Assembly: GCF_002101585.1 (NCBI RefSeq)
Contig: NZ_LQOT01000005.1
Coordinates: 1 to 43,406 of the forward strand
Length of the DNA stretch: 43,406 nucleotides
From: Mycolicibacter engbaekii
Lineage (GTDB): Bacteria; Actinomycetota; Actinomycetes; Mycobacteriales; Mycobacteriaceae
Direction: 5' to 3'
Under the pieces are notes generated by a model, which was given only the letters and a program-made list of their open reading frames with translations, was not told the DNA's origin and searched no databases. The position numbers and the translations under genes were made by a program. Shown here piece by piece: positions 1 through 8,925 of this stretch; within the stretch, counting starts at the first letter, position 1, and each line of letters begins with the position of its first letter.

Positions 1-1
1 C

Positions 2-523
2 TCGAAGGCGCTGGCGGATTTTGTGCGTTGCCGGGATCTGACGTGCCGTTGGCCGGGCTGTGATCGGCCGGCGGCCGACTGCGACATCGACCACACGATC
101 GCATTCGGTGACGGCGGGCCGACCCATGCGTCGAATCTGAAGTGTTATTGCCGCACACATCATTTGGTGAAAACCTTCTGGGGGTGGCGGGACCAGCAGC
201 TGCCGGACGGAACGGTGATCCTGACCTCGCCGTCGGGGCAGATCTACGTCACCACCCCGGGCAGCGCCGTTCTGTTCCCGCAGCTGTGCGCACCGACGGG
301 GGAGCTGGCGCCGCCACGGCAGGCACCGGATACGGCGCGTGGTGAGCGCACCGCGCTGATGCCGCGGCGCCGGCGCACCCGCGCCCAACACCGCGCGGCC
401 CGCATCGCGACCGAACGCAACCACAACCGCCAAGCCCGCCAAGCTCGAAGTGCCGCATTCAATGTCGTCTGGTTCCCGCACGTGGCCTCGGGCATCGACT
501 CCGACGACCCACCGCCCTTCTAG
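2..523 (+). CDS. HNH endonuclease of 13E12/DUF222 type, 3' part only
   Basis: The 5' end lies outside the window; the reading frame is open from base 2, leaving 173 residues. The visible part holds an HNH nuclease fold with zinc ligands: a CRWPGC pair, then DIDHT with the metal-binding His, a GG-T-ASNL segment and a CYCRTHH-K closing motif. This arrangement is typical of the C-terminal domain of the mycobacterial REP13E12 repeat proteins. The tail after about residue 100 is Arg-rich and looks disordered. The family is multi-copy in mycobacteria, and a member (Rv1128c) lies close to prpR in M. tuberculosis, from memory. Nuclease activity is inferred from the family only. Nothing here shows element ends, so it is treated as a gene and not as a mobile element. 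Confidence 0.85.
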   Translation, partial: SKALADFVRCRDLTCRWPGCDRPAADCDIDHTIAFGDGGPTHASNLKCYCRTHHLVKTFWGWRDQQLPDGTVILTSPSGQIYVTTPGSAVLFPQLCAPTGELAPPRQAPDTARGERTALMPRRRRTRAQHRAARIATERNHNRQARQARSAAFNVVWFPHVASGIDSDDPPPF

Positions 524-538
524 CGGCACCCTCGACTC

Positions 539-574
539 TTGACACTGTGACACAAAAAACTATTCTTTGTGTCA
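539..574 (+). promoter_or_regulatory. Sigma-A-like promoter with overlapping 9-bp-arm operator
   Basis: TTGACA at 539-544 and TATTCT at 561-566 are separated by 16 bases, giving a near-ideal housekeeping promoter. A perfect inverted repeat, TGACACAAA (548-556) and TTTGTGTCA (566-574) around a 9-base spacer, covers the spacer and the -10. The next genes are a DUF2236 protein and a TetR regulator, so this is the likely TetR operator. A strong AGGAGG ribosome site follows at 583-588. Confidence 0.8.
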
Positions 575-592
575 TACAGCCGAGGAGGCCAG

Positions 593-1543
593 ATGACGGC
601 AGTGATCAGCGACGCCAGCATCGATTCGGGCCAACTGGTCCGGCCCAAGGTGATGGCCCAGTTCCGCAGGCACTCCGGCAGCGTGCTGTCGGGCCTGTTC
701 GGCGCCGCGGCGTTCGACGAGGTGGCGCTGGTACCGGTGGCCGCGGCGGTGGACAAGACCGGGCGCTTCGAGAGTAACTTCACCGACCGCGCGATCCGCA
801 GCGGATATTCGGCGCTGCTGGCCATCTGGGGTGACGCCGCGGACCGCGCCGCCGAGGGGGAGCGCCTCAAGCGGATGCACCGCGACGTGCACGGCCGCGG
901 CAAAGGCGACTTCGCCGACGTCCGCTACAGCGCGCTCAACCCACGACTGTGGAACTGGATTGCGTTGAGCGGCATGTTCGTGACGCTCAACTCCTTCACC
1001 CCGGTCACCGGCATCGCCTGGAACGAGGCGGAGCGCGACGCCGCCTACCAGCAGCTTCTCGAGGCGTTCGGGGCGCTCGAGCTGCCCGGCAAGTCGAGCA
1101 AGTTTCCGGCCACCTACGCCGAGGCCGTCGCCTACTACGACGAGGTGGTCCGCACCGAGCTGGCCGCCAACCCGTTTCTGGACCGGGTGACCGCCGGCCT
1201 GGCCCGGCTGCCGATGCCCTCGGTGGTGCCGGCCCCCGTTCGCGCCGCCGCCGCCCCGTTGTGGTCGGTGCTCAGCGCCGGGGCGGGCCGGGTGGTGAAG
1301 ATCTGCTCGTTCGGGATCATGCACCCCGGGGTCCGCAAGCTCACCGGCTTTGAATGGGAGCCCCGCCACGACGCGGAGTTCTCCCTCTACACCCAGCTGC
1401 TGCAGCTGGCCTGGCGGACGCTGCCCGACCGGGTGGTGCTGGTTCCGTTGGCCTACAACCGGATGCAGTACGAGAAGCTGGTCAAGATGCACCGCTCGGT
1501 GGCGCTGGAGTCCTTCGCGCCGCCCGGGTGCCCGATGCGATGA
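593..1543 (+). CDS. DUF2236 (MpaB/latex-clearing-like) oxygenase family protein
   Basis: This 316-residue protein belongs to the DUF2236 family (PF09995), related to the latex-clearing protein Lcp and the fungal MpaB oxygenase, which use a b-type haem. The ATG at 593 follows AGGAGG at 583-588; the earlier GTG at 569 lies inside the operator and is rejected. The family segment 'MHR-V-G ... Y-AL-P-L--W' is visible around residues 90-130. The position after that Trp, where many members carry WVH, reads WIA, so one expected His is missing. The TetR gene begins 13 bases downstream, and the pair probably forms one autoregulated operon. The substrate is unknown. Family assignment is good; enzymatic activity is inference. 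Confidence 0.8.
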   Translation: MTAVISDASIDSGQLVRPKVMAQFRRHSGSVLSGLFGAAAFDEVALVPVAAAVDKTGRFESNFTDRAIRSGYSALLAIWGDAADRAAEGERLKRMHRDVHGRGKGDFADVRYSALNPRLWNWIALSGMFVTLNSFTPVTGIAWNEAERDAAYQQLLEAFGALELPGKSSKFPATYAEAVAYYDEVVRTELAANPFLDRVTAGLARLPMPSVVPAPVRAAAAPLWSVLSAGAGRVVKICSFGIMHPGVRKLTGFEWEPRHDAEFSLYTQLLQLAWRTLPDRVVLVPLAYNRMQYEKLVKMHRSVALESFAPPGCPMR

Positions 1544-1556
1544 CAGCGCAGACCCG

Positions 1557-2147
1557 ATGACGCCGCGACGCAGCAGCGCCAGCCCCGCCGAACAAGAGGC
1601 GGCCATTCTCAAGGCGGCCGCCGAGGAGGTCGGGCTGGTGGGGGTGGGGCGCGCCAGCCTCGACGTCATCGCCCACCAGGCCGGCGTCAGCCGCAGCACC
1701 CTCTACCGGCGCTTCCCGACCCGCGACGCGCTGATCACCGAAGTGGGCCGGCGGGCATTCGAGGACGCCATGGTTCAGCTGCGCACGGTGGCCGTGGACT
1801 CCGGACCGAACGAGGCCGCGGTGGCGGGGTTCTGCGCCGGGTTGCGCGTGCTCACCACCGACCCGGTGGTGCGCAAGCTGCTGCGCCTGGACGCCGCCGG
1901 AGTGCCGATGATGGCCGGGATGTTCCAGCAGGCCGAGGTGATCCTCGAGAGCGCCTCGGCCGCCATGGCCAAGGCGCTGCGCGCAGCCGGAGCGACCATG
2001 CCGGATGCGGACCTGGCCGCCGCCGCCGAACTGCATGTGCGCCTGGCCGCCTCCATCGCGCAGATGCCGACGCCGGTGCTCGATGCGCGTGACGAGGCGG
2101 CGGTGCGCGCCTACGCGAAGAAGTTCCTGGCGCCGCTGGTCTGGTAG
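1557..2147 (+). CDS. TetR/AcrR family transcriptional regulator
   Basis: A 196-residue protein. The N-terminal helix-turn-helix is clear: an A-LDVIAH-AGVSR-TLYRRFPTRDALI segment at about residues 35-70, the classic TetR signature. The C-terminal ligand domain is not recognisable at subfamily level. It follows the DUF2236 gene with 13 bases between them. Its best operator candidate is the 27-bp palindrome at 548-574, which would make the operon self-repressing until a ligand binds. Its stop codon and the stop of the convergent MFS gene both lie inside the palindrome GTAGCGCTAC (2144-2153). The start at 1557 was chosen because it places the HTH at the usual distance from the N-terminus. Confidence 0.88.
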   Translation: MTPRRSSASPAEQEAAILKAAAEEVGLVGVGRASLDVIAHQAGVSRSTLYRRFPTRDALITEVGRRAFEDAMVQLRTVAVDSGPNEAAVAGFCAGLRVLTTDPVVRKLLRLDAAGVPMMAGMFQQAEVILESASAAMAKALRAAGATMPDADLAAAAELHVRLAASIAQMPTPVLDARDEAAVRAYAKKFLAPLVW

Positions 2148-2149
2148 CG

Positions 2150-3484
2150 CTACGGCGCGTCCTCGCGCACCTGATCCGGCTGCGGGGCGCTCCGCAGCCG
2201 GATCACCGCTGCCGCCGAAGCCAGCAGGAATGCCCCCACCACCCACATGGCGGCCTTGCCGTCACCGGTCGCACCGGTGAGCCATCCGGTGACGTACGGG
2301 CCGCCGAAGCCGCTGATGTTGCCCAGCGAGTTGATCAAGGCGATGCCGCCGGCGGCCGCGGCTCCGGTCAGGAACGTCGGGGGCAGCGCCCAGAAGACCG
2401 GCATCGCGCACATGATCGAGCACGTCGTCACCGTGATCGCGGCCATCGCCAGGTACGGGTTGGCCATGTGCAGCGCTGCTGGGATGCACACGCCGCCGGC
2501 GATCGCCGGAACCGCCACATGCCAGATCCGTTCTCCCGTCCGGTCGGCATGGCGTGCCCAGGGCACCATGACGATCGCGGCGATGGCGTAGGGAACAGCG
2601 GTCACCAGCCCGCGCTCGATGATGTTCAGGTGGCTGCCGTACTGCTGCTCAAAGCCCGCGATGATGGTCGGCAGGAAGAAGCCGACCGCGTACAGCCCGT
2701 AGACGATGCCGAAGTAGACGAAGGCCAGGGTCAGGACCTTGCGGTGGCGCAGCGTCTTCATCAGCGGCCAGTGCCGACCGGTCCCGGCCGTCGCCTGTTC
2801 CTCGGCCAACGTGGTTTCCAGCCAACGGCGTTCGTCGGCGTCGAGCCAGCGGGCCGTGGCAGGCCGGTCGGTCAGATAGAACCAGCAGGCGAATGCCAGC
2901 GCGATCGCCGGCAGGCCCTCGACCAGGAACATGAACCGCCACCCGGCAAGCCCGAAAACCCCGTGGCCCCAGTCGATGACAAGCGAGGACAAGGTGGCGC
3001 CGATCGCCGTCGACACCGGGACCGCCACCATGAACAGGGAAACGGCCCGGGCGCGCTGCTTGGCGGGAAACCAGAGCGTGAGATAGAAGATGATGCCGGG
3101 GAAGAATCCCGCCTCGGCGACCCCGAGCAGAAACCGCAGGGCGACCAGGGTTGCCGTGTTGGGCACGAAAGCGATTGCGGTGCTGATGATTCCCCAGGTC
3201 AGCATGATTCGCGCCAGCCAGCGCCGAGCGCCGAAGCGGTGCAGCGCGATGTTGCTGGGCACTTCCAGGAGCAGATACCCGAAGAAGAAGATGCCCGAGG
3301 CGAACCCGAACATGGTCGCGCTCATGCCGAGCGCGGCATTCATGCCGTTGGGCCCGGCAAAGCCGATGTTGACGCGGTCCAGGTAGTTGACGAAATAGAG
3401 CAGCGCCAGAAACGGGATGAGCCGGCGCGTCACTTTCGTGATCGTCGACCGGCCCAGCTCCGATACTGCGGACTCAGGGTTCAT
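2150..3484 (-). CDS. MFS transporter, anion:cation symporter (ACS) type
   Basis: A 444-residue integral membrane protein with about 12 hydrophobic segments. The first helix contains LALLYFVNYLDRVNIGFA, the hallmark of the ACS family (tartrate, phthalate, glucarate and similar carboxylate transporters). RFLLGVAEAGFFPGIIFY near residues 115-135 is a second family signature. A basic cytoplasmic loop separates the two six-helix halves at about residues 205-240. It lies 13 bases after fum and has no obvious promoter of its own, so it is probably the last gene of a glpX-fum-MFS transcript. The context suggests import of an organic acid that feeds into central carbon metabolism; the substrate is not determinable from the sequence. 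Confidence 0.88.
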   Translation of the reverse strand: MNPESAVSELGRSTITKVTRRLIPFLALLYFVNYLDRVNIGFAGPNGMNAALGMSATMFGFASGIFFFGYLLLEVPSNIALHRFGARRWLARIMLTWGIISTAIAFVPNTATLVALRFLLGVAEAGFFPGIIFYLTLWFPAKQRARAVSLFMVAVPVSTAIGATLSSLVIDWGHGVFGLAGWRFMFLVEGLPAIALAFACWFYLTDRPATARWLDADERRWLETTLAEEQATAGTGRHWPLMKTLRHRKVLTLAFVYFGIVYGLYAVGFFLPTIIAGFEQQYGSHLNIIERGLVTAVPYAIAAIVMVPWARHADRTGERIWHVAVPAIAGGVCIPAALHMANPYLAMAAITVTTCSIMCAMPVFWALPPTFLTGAAAAGGIALINSLGNISGFGGPYVTGWLTGATGDGKAAMWVVGAFLLASAAAVIRLRSAPQPDQVREDAP

Positions 3485-3497
3485 CCGCGGCGGCGGT

Positions 3498-4892
3498 TCA
3501 GTCCTCCACCTTGGCCATCGCCAGCACGTCGAGGCGACGGTCCAGCTCGGCCTCGGTCAGCTTGTCACCGATCAGGCCGCGGTCGATCACGGTCTGGCGG
3601 ATGGTCTTGCGCTCCTTGAGGGCCTGCTTGGCCACCGCGGCGGCCTCTTCGTAGCCGATCGCGGAGTTCAGCGGCGTCACGATCGACGGGCTGGACTCGG
3701 CCAGCTCGCGCAGGTGCTCCTCGTTGGCGACCAGTCCGACGATGCAGCGCTCGGCGAACAGGCGCGAGACGTTGGACAGCAGCGTGAAGGACTCCAGCAC
3801 GTTGCGGGCCATCATCGGGATGTAGACGTTGAGTTCGAAGGCGCCGTTGCCGCCGCCCCAGGTGATCGCCGCGTCGTTGCCGATCACCTGCGCCGCCACC
3901 TGGGTGACCGCCTCGGGCAGCACGGGGTTGACCTTGCCCGGCATGATCGAGCTGCCCGGCTGCAGGTCGGGAAGCTGGATCTCGGCCAGACCGGTCAGCG
4001 GGCCCGAGCCCATCCAGCGGATGTCGTTGGCGATCTTGGTCAGCGACACTGCGATGGTGCGCAGCGCCCCGGATGCCTCCACCAGGCCGTCGCGGGCCGC
4101 CTGGGCCTCGAACGAGTTCTTGGCGGTGCGCAACTCGGTGATCCCGGTCTCGGCGACCAGCACCTCGACCACCTTGGCGCCGAAGCCGTCGGGGGCGTTG
4201 AGCCCGGTGCCGACGGCGGTGCCGCCGATCGCCAGCTCACCGAGCCGGGGCAGCGTGGCCTGCACCCTTTCAATACCGGCGGCGATCTGGCGGGCGTAAC
4301 CGGAGAACTCCTGACCCAGGGTCACCGGGACGGCGTCCATCAGGTGGGTGCGGCCCGACTTCACCACGGTGCGCCACTCGGCGGCCTTGGCGGCCAGCGC
4401 GTCGTGCAGCACCTGCAGCGACGGAATCAGGTGGCGCACCGCGGCCTCGGTGGCCGCGATGTGGGTGGCGGTCGGGAAGGTGTCGTTCGAGGACTGCGAC
4501 ATGTTCACGTCGTCGTTGGGGTGCACCGTGACGCCGTTGGCCGCGGCGATCGAGGCGATCACCTCGTTGGTGTTCATGTTCGAGCTGGTGCCCGAGCCGG
4601 TCTGGAACACGTCGATGGGGAACTGGTCGTCGTGCTTGCCGTCGGCGATCTCGGCGGCGGCGGCCTTGATGGCGGCGGCCTTCTCCGGGGCCAGCAGACC
4701 CAGGTCGGCGTTCACCTGCGCACACGCGCTCTTGAGGAGACCGAGCGCCCGGATCTGGGTGCGCTCCAAGCCGCGCCCGGAGATCGGGAAGTTCTCCACC
4801 GCGCGCTGGGTCTGCGCACGCCACAACGCGGTCGCCGGCACCCGGACCTCGCCCATGGTGTCGTGTTCGATGCGGTATTCGATCTCGCTCAT
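3498..4892 (-). CDS. fum: Class II fumarate hydratase
   Basis: A 464-residue class II (FumC-type, iron-free, homotetrameric) fumarase that interconverts fumarate and L-malate in the cytosolic TCA cycle. Visible landmarks are [14 protein letters not shown] and [14 protein letters not shown] in the N-terminal half, [15 protein letters not shown] in the middle, and the superfamily signature [11 protein letters not shown], whose catalytic serine pair falls at residues 314-315. Length is close to the M. tuberculosis enzyme. The ATG at 4892 lies 23 bases after the glpX stop, with a GAGGA ribosome site in the gap. Coupling with glpX, a gluconeogenic enzyme, is conserved in mycobacteria. Confidence 0.97.
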   Translation of the reverse strand: MSEIEYRIEHDTMGEVRVPATALWRAQTQRAVENFPISGRGLERTQIRALGLLKSACAQVNADLGLLAPEKAAAIKAAAAEIADGKHDDQFPIDVFQTGSGTSSNMNTNEVIASIAAANGVTVHPNDDVNMSQSSNDTFPTATHIAATEAAVRHLIPSLQVLHDALAAKAAEWRTVVKSGRTHLMDAVPVTLGQEFSGYARQIAAGIERVQATLPRLGELAIGGTAVGTGLNAPDGFGAKVVEVLVAETGITELRTAKNSFEAQAARDGLVEASGALRTIAVSLTKIANDIRWMGSGPLTGLAEIQLPDLQPGSSIMPGKVNPVLPEAVTQVAAQVIGNDAAITWGGGNGAFELNVYIPMMARNVLESFTLLSNVSRLFAERCIVGLVANEEHLRELAESSPSIVTPLNSAIGYEEAAAVAKQALKERKTIRQTVIDRGLIGDKLTEAELDRRLDVLAMAKVED

Positions 4893-4915
4893 AGCTTTTC
4901 GGTCCTCGCTTGACG

Positions 4916-5956
4916 TCAGGGCAGGGGATAGGCGGCGTGGGAGTCGCCGGTGAAGTCGACGGCCGAGTACTCGTTGAGCTTCGACAGCCGGTGGTAGGCC
5001 TCGATCATCCGGACGGTGCCGGACTTCGAGCGCATCACGATCGATTGGGTGGTACAGCCGCCGGGGTAGTAGCGCACCCCCTTGAGCAGGTCGCCGTCGG
5101 TGACGCCGGTGGCGCAGAAGAACACGTTCTCGCCGGAGACCAGGTCCTCGGTGGTCAGCACCGCATCCAGGTCGTAGCCCGCGTCGAGGGCCTTCTGTCG
5201 CTCGGCGTCATCGGTGGGCGCCAGCTGGGCCTGGATCGCTCCGCCCATACAGCGGATCGCCGCGGCGGCGATGATGCCCTCGGGCGTTCCGCCGATCCCG
5301 GCCAGCATGTCGGTGCCCGAGTCCGGCCGGCACGCCGAGATGGCGCCGGCCACGTCGCCGTCGGTGATCAGGCGGATGCGCGCCCCAGTGGCCCGGGCGT
5401 CGGCGATCAGCTGGGCGTGCCGGGGCCGATCCAGGATGCACACCGTCATGTCACGGGCGGACAGGCCCTTGACCTTGGCCACCGCGGCGATGTTGTCCGC
5501 GATCGGCTTGGTGATGTCCAGGACGTCCGCGGCATCCGGGCCGACGGCGATCTTGTTCATGTAGAACACCGCCGACGGGTCGAACATCGCGCCGCGCTCG
5601 GCCACCGCCAGCACCGAGATCGCGTTGGGCATGCCCTTGCTCATCAAGGTGGTGCCGTCCACCGGGTCGACCGCGAAGTCGCATTCGGGACCGTCGCCGT
5701 TGCCCACCTCTTCGCCGTTGTAGAGCATCGGCGCGTGGTCCTTCTCGCCCTCGCCGATCACCACCACTCCGCGCATCGACACCGAGTTCACCAGTTCGCG
5801 CATCGCGTCGACGGCCGCGCCGTCGCCGCCTTCCTTGTCGCCGCGGCCCACCCATCGGCCAGAAGCCATGGCTCCGGCCTCGGTCACCCGCACCAGCTCC
5901 AAGGCCAGGTTGCGGTCTGGGGCTTCGCGTCGCGTTGGTCCCGTCATGCCAGTCAC
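4916..5956 (-). CDS. glpX: Class II fructose-1,6-bisphosphatase
   Basis: A 346-residue GlpX-type phosphatase that hydrolyses fructose 1,6-bisphosphate to fructose 6-phosphate, the committing step of gluconeogenesis. This is essential for growth of mycobacteria on lipids or other non-sugar carbon. The metal-binding motif DPVDGTT begins at residue 97, preceded by [14 protein letters not shown] and followed by the ILDRPRH and GGTPEG segments of the family. The listed start is GTG 5956; an in-frame ATG at 5947 is also possible and would remove three residues. It heads the glpX-fum operon and is divergent from the DUF4245 gene. Confidence 0.96.
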   Translation of the reverse strand: MTGMTGPTRREAPDRNLALELVRVTEAGAMASGRWVGRGDKEGGDGAAVDAMRELVNSVSMRGVVVIGEGEKDHAPMLYNGEEVGNGDGPECDFAVDPVDGTTLMSKGMPNAISVLAVAERGAMFDPSAVFYMNKIAVGPDAADVLDITKPIADNIAAVAKVKGLSARDMTVCILDRPRHAQLIADARATGARIRLITDGDVAGAISACRPDSGTDMLAGIGGTPEGIIAAAAIRCMGGAIQAQLAPTDDAERQKALDAGYDLDAVLTTEDLVSGENVFFCATGVTDGDLLKGVRYYPGGCTTQSIVMRSKSGTVRMIEAYHRLSKLNEYSAVDFTGDSHAAYPLP

Positions 5957-5999
5957 GGCTCATGATTCTCCCAGAGCCGGATCGGCTCGATCGAGCTGG

Positions 6000-6005
6000 G
6001 ATACT
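6000..6005 (+). promoter_or_regulatory. -10-like hexamer for a leaderless DUF4245 gene
   Basis: GATACT ends 7 bases before the GTG at 6013. This spacing fits a transcript beginning at or next to the start codon. It supports the GTG over the longer in-frame extension to 5935, which would overlap glpX. Confidence 0.5.
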
Positions 6006-6012
6006 GGCTTCC

Positions 6013-6642
6013 GTGACCAACGAGCCCCAACCGGCGCCCAAGCCTGCGAAACCACGTCTGCTGCAGGACGGCCGCGACATGTTCTGGTCGCTGGTGCCGC
6101 TGGTCCTGGCCTGTGTCGCGCTGGCCGGTCTGGCCGGTACCTGCGCGTTTCGCCCCGGGGGCGTCACCCCCGGCCCGGTGCCGTCCTACGACGCCGTCGC
6201 GGCATTGAACGCCGACGCGCAGACCCTCGGTTTTCCGGTGCGGCTGCCACAGCTGCCCGAAGGCTGGCAACCCAACTCCGGCGCCCGCGGCAGCATCACC
6301 GACGGGCGCACCGACGCCTCGGGACAGCGGTTGCGCGCGGTGACCACGCGGGTGGGCTACATCAGCCCGAGCGGGATCTACATGAGTCTGACCCAGAGCA
6401 ACGCCGACGAGAGCGCCCTGGTCGCCTCGATCCAGCCCAATCTGCACCCCACCGGCACCGAGGACGTGGAGGGCACCCGCTGGGTGGTGTATCAGGGCGA
6501 CGGCGATCCGGTGTGGACCACCCGGTTGGCCGCACCGTCCGGGGCGACGCAGCTCGCGATCACCGGCGCCGGCAGCCCCGCGCTGTTCCGGACCCTGGCG
6601 GCGGCCGTGCAGTCGCAGCCGCCGTTACCGGCTACCCGGTAG
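6013..6642 (+). CDS. DUF4245 single-pass membrane/extracytoplasmic protein
   Basis: A 209-residue protein matching the Rv1100-type DUF4245 family. A short cytoplasmic N-terminus rich in Pro and Lys is followed by one hydrophobic helix at about residues 24-44 (FWSLVPLVLACVALAGLAGT). The rest is a soluble domain predicted to lie outside the membrane. The family has no assigned function. Its 3' end overlaps the convergent AI-2E transporter gene by 11 bases. Its position divergent from glpX is conserved in M. tuberculosis, from memory. Confidence 0.88.
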   Translation: MTNEPQPAPKPAKPRLLQDGRDMFWSLVPLVLACVALAGLAGTCAFRPGGVTPGPVPSYDAVAALNADAQTLGFPVRLPQLPEGWQPNSGARGSITDGRTDASGQRLRAVTTRVGYISPSGIYMSLTQSNADESALVASIQPNLHPTGTEDVEGTRWVVYQGDGDPVWTTRLAAPSGATQLAITGAGSPALFRTLAAAVQSQPPLPATR

Positions 6643-7798
6643 GCGCGTTCGCGGGGCTGGGTTCGGCTTTGGCCCGAGAGGCCGACCGCCGCAGGCGATT
6701 GCCCCGCCGCTGTTTGCGTTCGCGGTTCTGCTCCTGCATTTCCACGCCGTGGTACACCGCCAGATAGACGTCGATGGTGGTGACGATGATGATCATCAGC
6801 ACCGGGCCGATCACGATGCCCCAGAAGCCGAACATGCCGATACCGGCGAAGACGGACAGCAGCATCAGTGCGGGATTGAGCCGGGCATCGCGGGGCACCA
6901 GTATCGGGCGCAGGAAGTTGTCGATGTTGGTCACCACGATCAGGTGGAAGAAGAACACGAACAGCCCGCCGAAGACATTGCCGAACAGCGCCATCCCGAT
7001 GCCGAACGGCATGGTGACGATGCCGGCCCCGAGCGGGATGATCGACAACGCGGTCAGCACGATCGCGAAGATGAAGAACCCCTGGTGGAACCCGCCGATG
7101 TACAGGGAGGTGGCGCCGGCCACCCCCTGGAAGGCCGCGATGACGAACTGTCCGCCCACGGTGCCGCGCACCATCGAGCCCATCTTGGCCAGGTACAGGT
7201 CCGTCACCTCGGCGCCCAGGGGGTTGAGCCGGCGGATCAGGGTGAGCACTTCCTCGCGGTGGGTCAACAGGGCAAGGAACACATACAAGAAGATGACCGC
7301 CGAGGTGACCGCGCCGACCACACCGCCGACGGCGCCCTCCAGGACGTGCAGCAGCAGCTCGCCGCCCTTCTGCGCCACATTCACCATCGCCGAGCGCAGC
7401 GTTTCCATGGTCAGCTCGACGTGCAGGAACGGGACTTTGGCCAGCGCGCTGTTGATGAACTTCAGCACTTTGTCGCCCAGGGCGTTGGGATCGGTGGCCT
7501 GTACCCAATCGGCGACCTCGCCCACGGCGCGCGATATCTGCACGACCGCCAGAAAGACCAGCAGACTGACCGGAACGATCACCGCGACCAGTGCCGCCAG
7601 CAGAGTGCCGGCCGCTGCCGGGCCGGTCGGCAGCCGGCTGCTCAGCCACCGGAACAACGGTGTGAACAGGTAGGCGCCCACCGCGGCGACCACGATCAGC
7701 ACGAAGTACGTGCGCAGGAAGTACGCGCCGAAAGCCAGCGCCAGCACGGTGAACACGGCCAGGGCGCGCCGTTGGTTGAGGGTGAATTCCTGGTTCAT
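6632..7798 (-). CDS. AI-2E family transporter (Rv1101c-like)
   Basis: A 388-residue polytopic membrane protein of the AI-2E/TqsA/YdiK family. Several hydrophobic segments surround a long central amphipathic region, and the C-terminal half carries the family-typical segments FQGVAGATSLY, LSIIPLGAGIVTMPFG and IVVTNIDNFLRPILVPRDARL. The C-terminal tail after about residue 350 is Arg/Lys-rich and cytoplasmic. Family members export small molecules or exchange Na+/H+; mycobacteria are not known to use AI-2 this way, so the substrate stays open. The ATG overlaps the stop of the upstream epimerase gene by 4 bases (ATGA), so the two are translationally coupled. Confidence 0.9.
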   Translation of the reverse strand: MNQEFTLNQRRALAVFTVLALAFGAYFLRTYFVLIVVAAVGAYLFTPLFRWLSSRLPTGPAAAGTLLAALVAVIVPVSLLVFLAVVQISRAVGEVADWVQATDPNALGDKVLKFINSALAKVPFLHVELTMETLRSAMVNVAQKGGELLLHVLEGAVGGVVGAVTSAVIFLYVFLALLTHREEVLTLIRRLNPLGAEVTDLYLAKMGSMVRGTVGGQFVIAAFQGVAGATSLYIGGFHQGFFIFAIVLTALSIIPLGAGIVTMPFGIGMALFGNVFGGLFVFFFHLIVVTNIDNFLRPILVPRDARLNPALMLLSVFAGIGMFGFWGIVIGPVLMIIIVTTIDVYLAVYHGVEMQEQNRERKQRRGNRLRRSASRAKAEPSPANAPTG

Positions 7799-8844
7799 GG
7801 GCGTGGGTCACTCCACTTGTCGGTGATGGCCCGCCACGGGTCGGCGAACTTCTGGCCGGTGCGGTGGTAGGGGGAACGCCGGCGCAGCACGACACGGGCC
7901 AGCGGCGCGAGCATCCCCAGCAGGTACCGCTTCACGCCGGCTTGGGCGGTGATCTCGGCCAGCATCTGCGGCAAGGAGTGGTGCTGGAAGCGCAGCGCCT
8001 CCTGGGCCCGCCGGCAGTCCATCCAGTCGGTGTTGAACCACCCGTCGTCGTTGTCGGGGTCGCCGAGCAGGCCCGGGGGCATCCCGTTGACCAAGCCCAT
8101 GGCCGCCGCCATCGCCGGGGCCACATCGCCTTGGAGCTGCCGGTGGGAGTCGTCGCCGCCGATCAGCAGGGTTTCGCCGACCACGGGCGCGGTGGTGGCC
8201 GCCACACACGCCGCGGCGACGTCTCGTACGTCCACGGTCTGCAGCCTGCCGTCGGTGGGCAGCAGCTGCTCGAAATACAGGTTGTCGAGATTGACGTAGG
8301 GGCCCGGGTCCACGGTGAGCACGCCGCCGAGTCGCAGGATCACCCACTGCAGTGCCGAGTCGCGGACCAGTTGTTCGGCGCGCACCTTGTGGTCGCCGTA
8401 GACGTCGGCCGGATGGGTCGGGGTGTCGGCGGTCAGCACGCCGGAAACCGAATGCGGGTTGCGGCAGCCGTATACCGCGATGCTGGACGCCAGAACGAAG
8501 CGCGGCGGGTCGGGTTCGCGGGCCGCCGCGGCAAGCAGGTGTCCGGTCGCCTCCACGTTGACCCGGTAGGCCACCTCCCGGCGCAGGTAGATGAAGGGCG
8601 GGATCACCGCGGCCAGGTGGATGATCGCGGTGGGCTTGACGGTGGCGACCAGCTCAGCGACCGCTGCGGGGTCGGTCAGGTCGGCGTAGCGCACCTGTAC
8701 CGCTTTCGGCAGTTTGGCCGCGGCTTTGCGGTTGGCCGGGATGTCGAGGTCGGTCGCGACCACGTCTGCGCGGTCGGCGGCCAACCGGCGGACCACCGCC
8801 GAACCCACCAAACCGAACGCTCCCGTCACCAGCACTGTTTTCAC
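7795..8844 (-). CDS. NAD(P)-dependent epimerase/dehydratase (extended SDR)
   Basis: A 349-residue extended short-chain dehydrogenase. The nucleotide-binding motif GAFGLVG sits at residues 8-14, an acidic residue after the second strand (ATDLD) favours NAD, and the catalytic YGDHK spans residues 149-153 with the upstream Ser in ASSIAVYG. The sugar- or polyol-type substrate is not evident. The GTG at 8844 was chosen because the Rossmann motif then begins at residue 8 and an AAGGAT hexamer lies 7 bases upstream. The gene is coupled to the AI-2E transporter downstream. I do not recall it at this place in M. tuberculosis, so it may belong to the accessory insertion that follows. Confidence 0.87.
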   Translation of the reverse strand: MKTVLVTGAFGLVGSAVVRRLAADRADVVATDLDIPANRKAAAKLPKAVQVRYADLTDPAAVAELVATVKPTAIIHLAAVIPPFIYLRREVAYRVNVEATGHLLAAAAREPDPPRFVLASSIAVYGCRNPHSVSGVLTADTPTHPADVYGDHKVRAEQLVRDSALQWVILRLGGVLTVDPGPYVNLDNLYFEQLLPTDGRLQTVDVRDVAAACVAATTAPVVGETLLIGGDDSHRQLQGDVAPAMAAAMGLVNGMPPGLLGDPDNDDGWFNTDWMDCRRAQEALRFQHHSLPQMLAEITAQAGVKRYLLGMLAPLARVVLRRRSPYHRTGQKFADPWRAITDKWSDPRP

Positions 8845-8925
8845 ACCGTCAATCCTTAGCCGAAAAGCCCCTCGCGCGATGCCGCTTCCGCGCACACCCG
8901 AGTTTGCGCGCCGGCAAATTTACGG

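Noticed and set aside
2..523. A mobile element of the 13E12 repeat class
   Set aside because: Only the 3' end of one HNH gene is visible; no terminal repeats, target duplication or second copy in the window.
572..1699. Long minus-strand frame across the DUF2236 and TetR genes
   Set aside because: Shadow of two well-supported plus-strand genes; no domain, no ribosome site.
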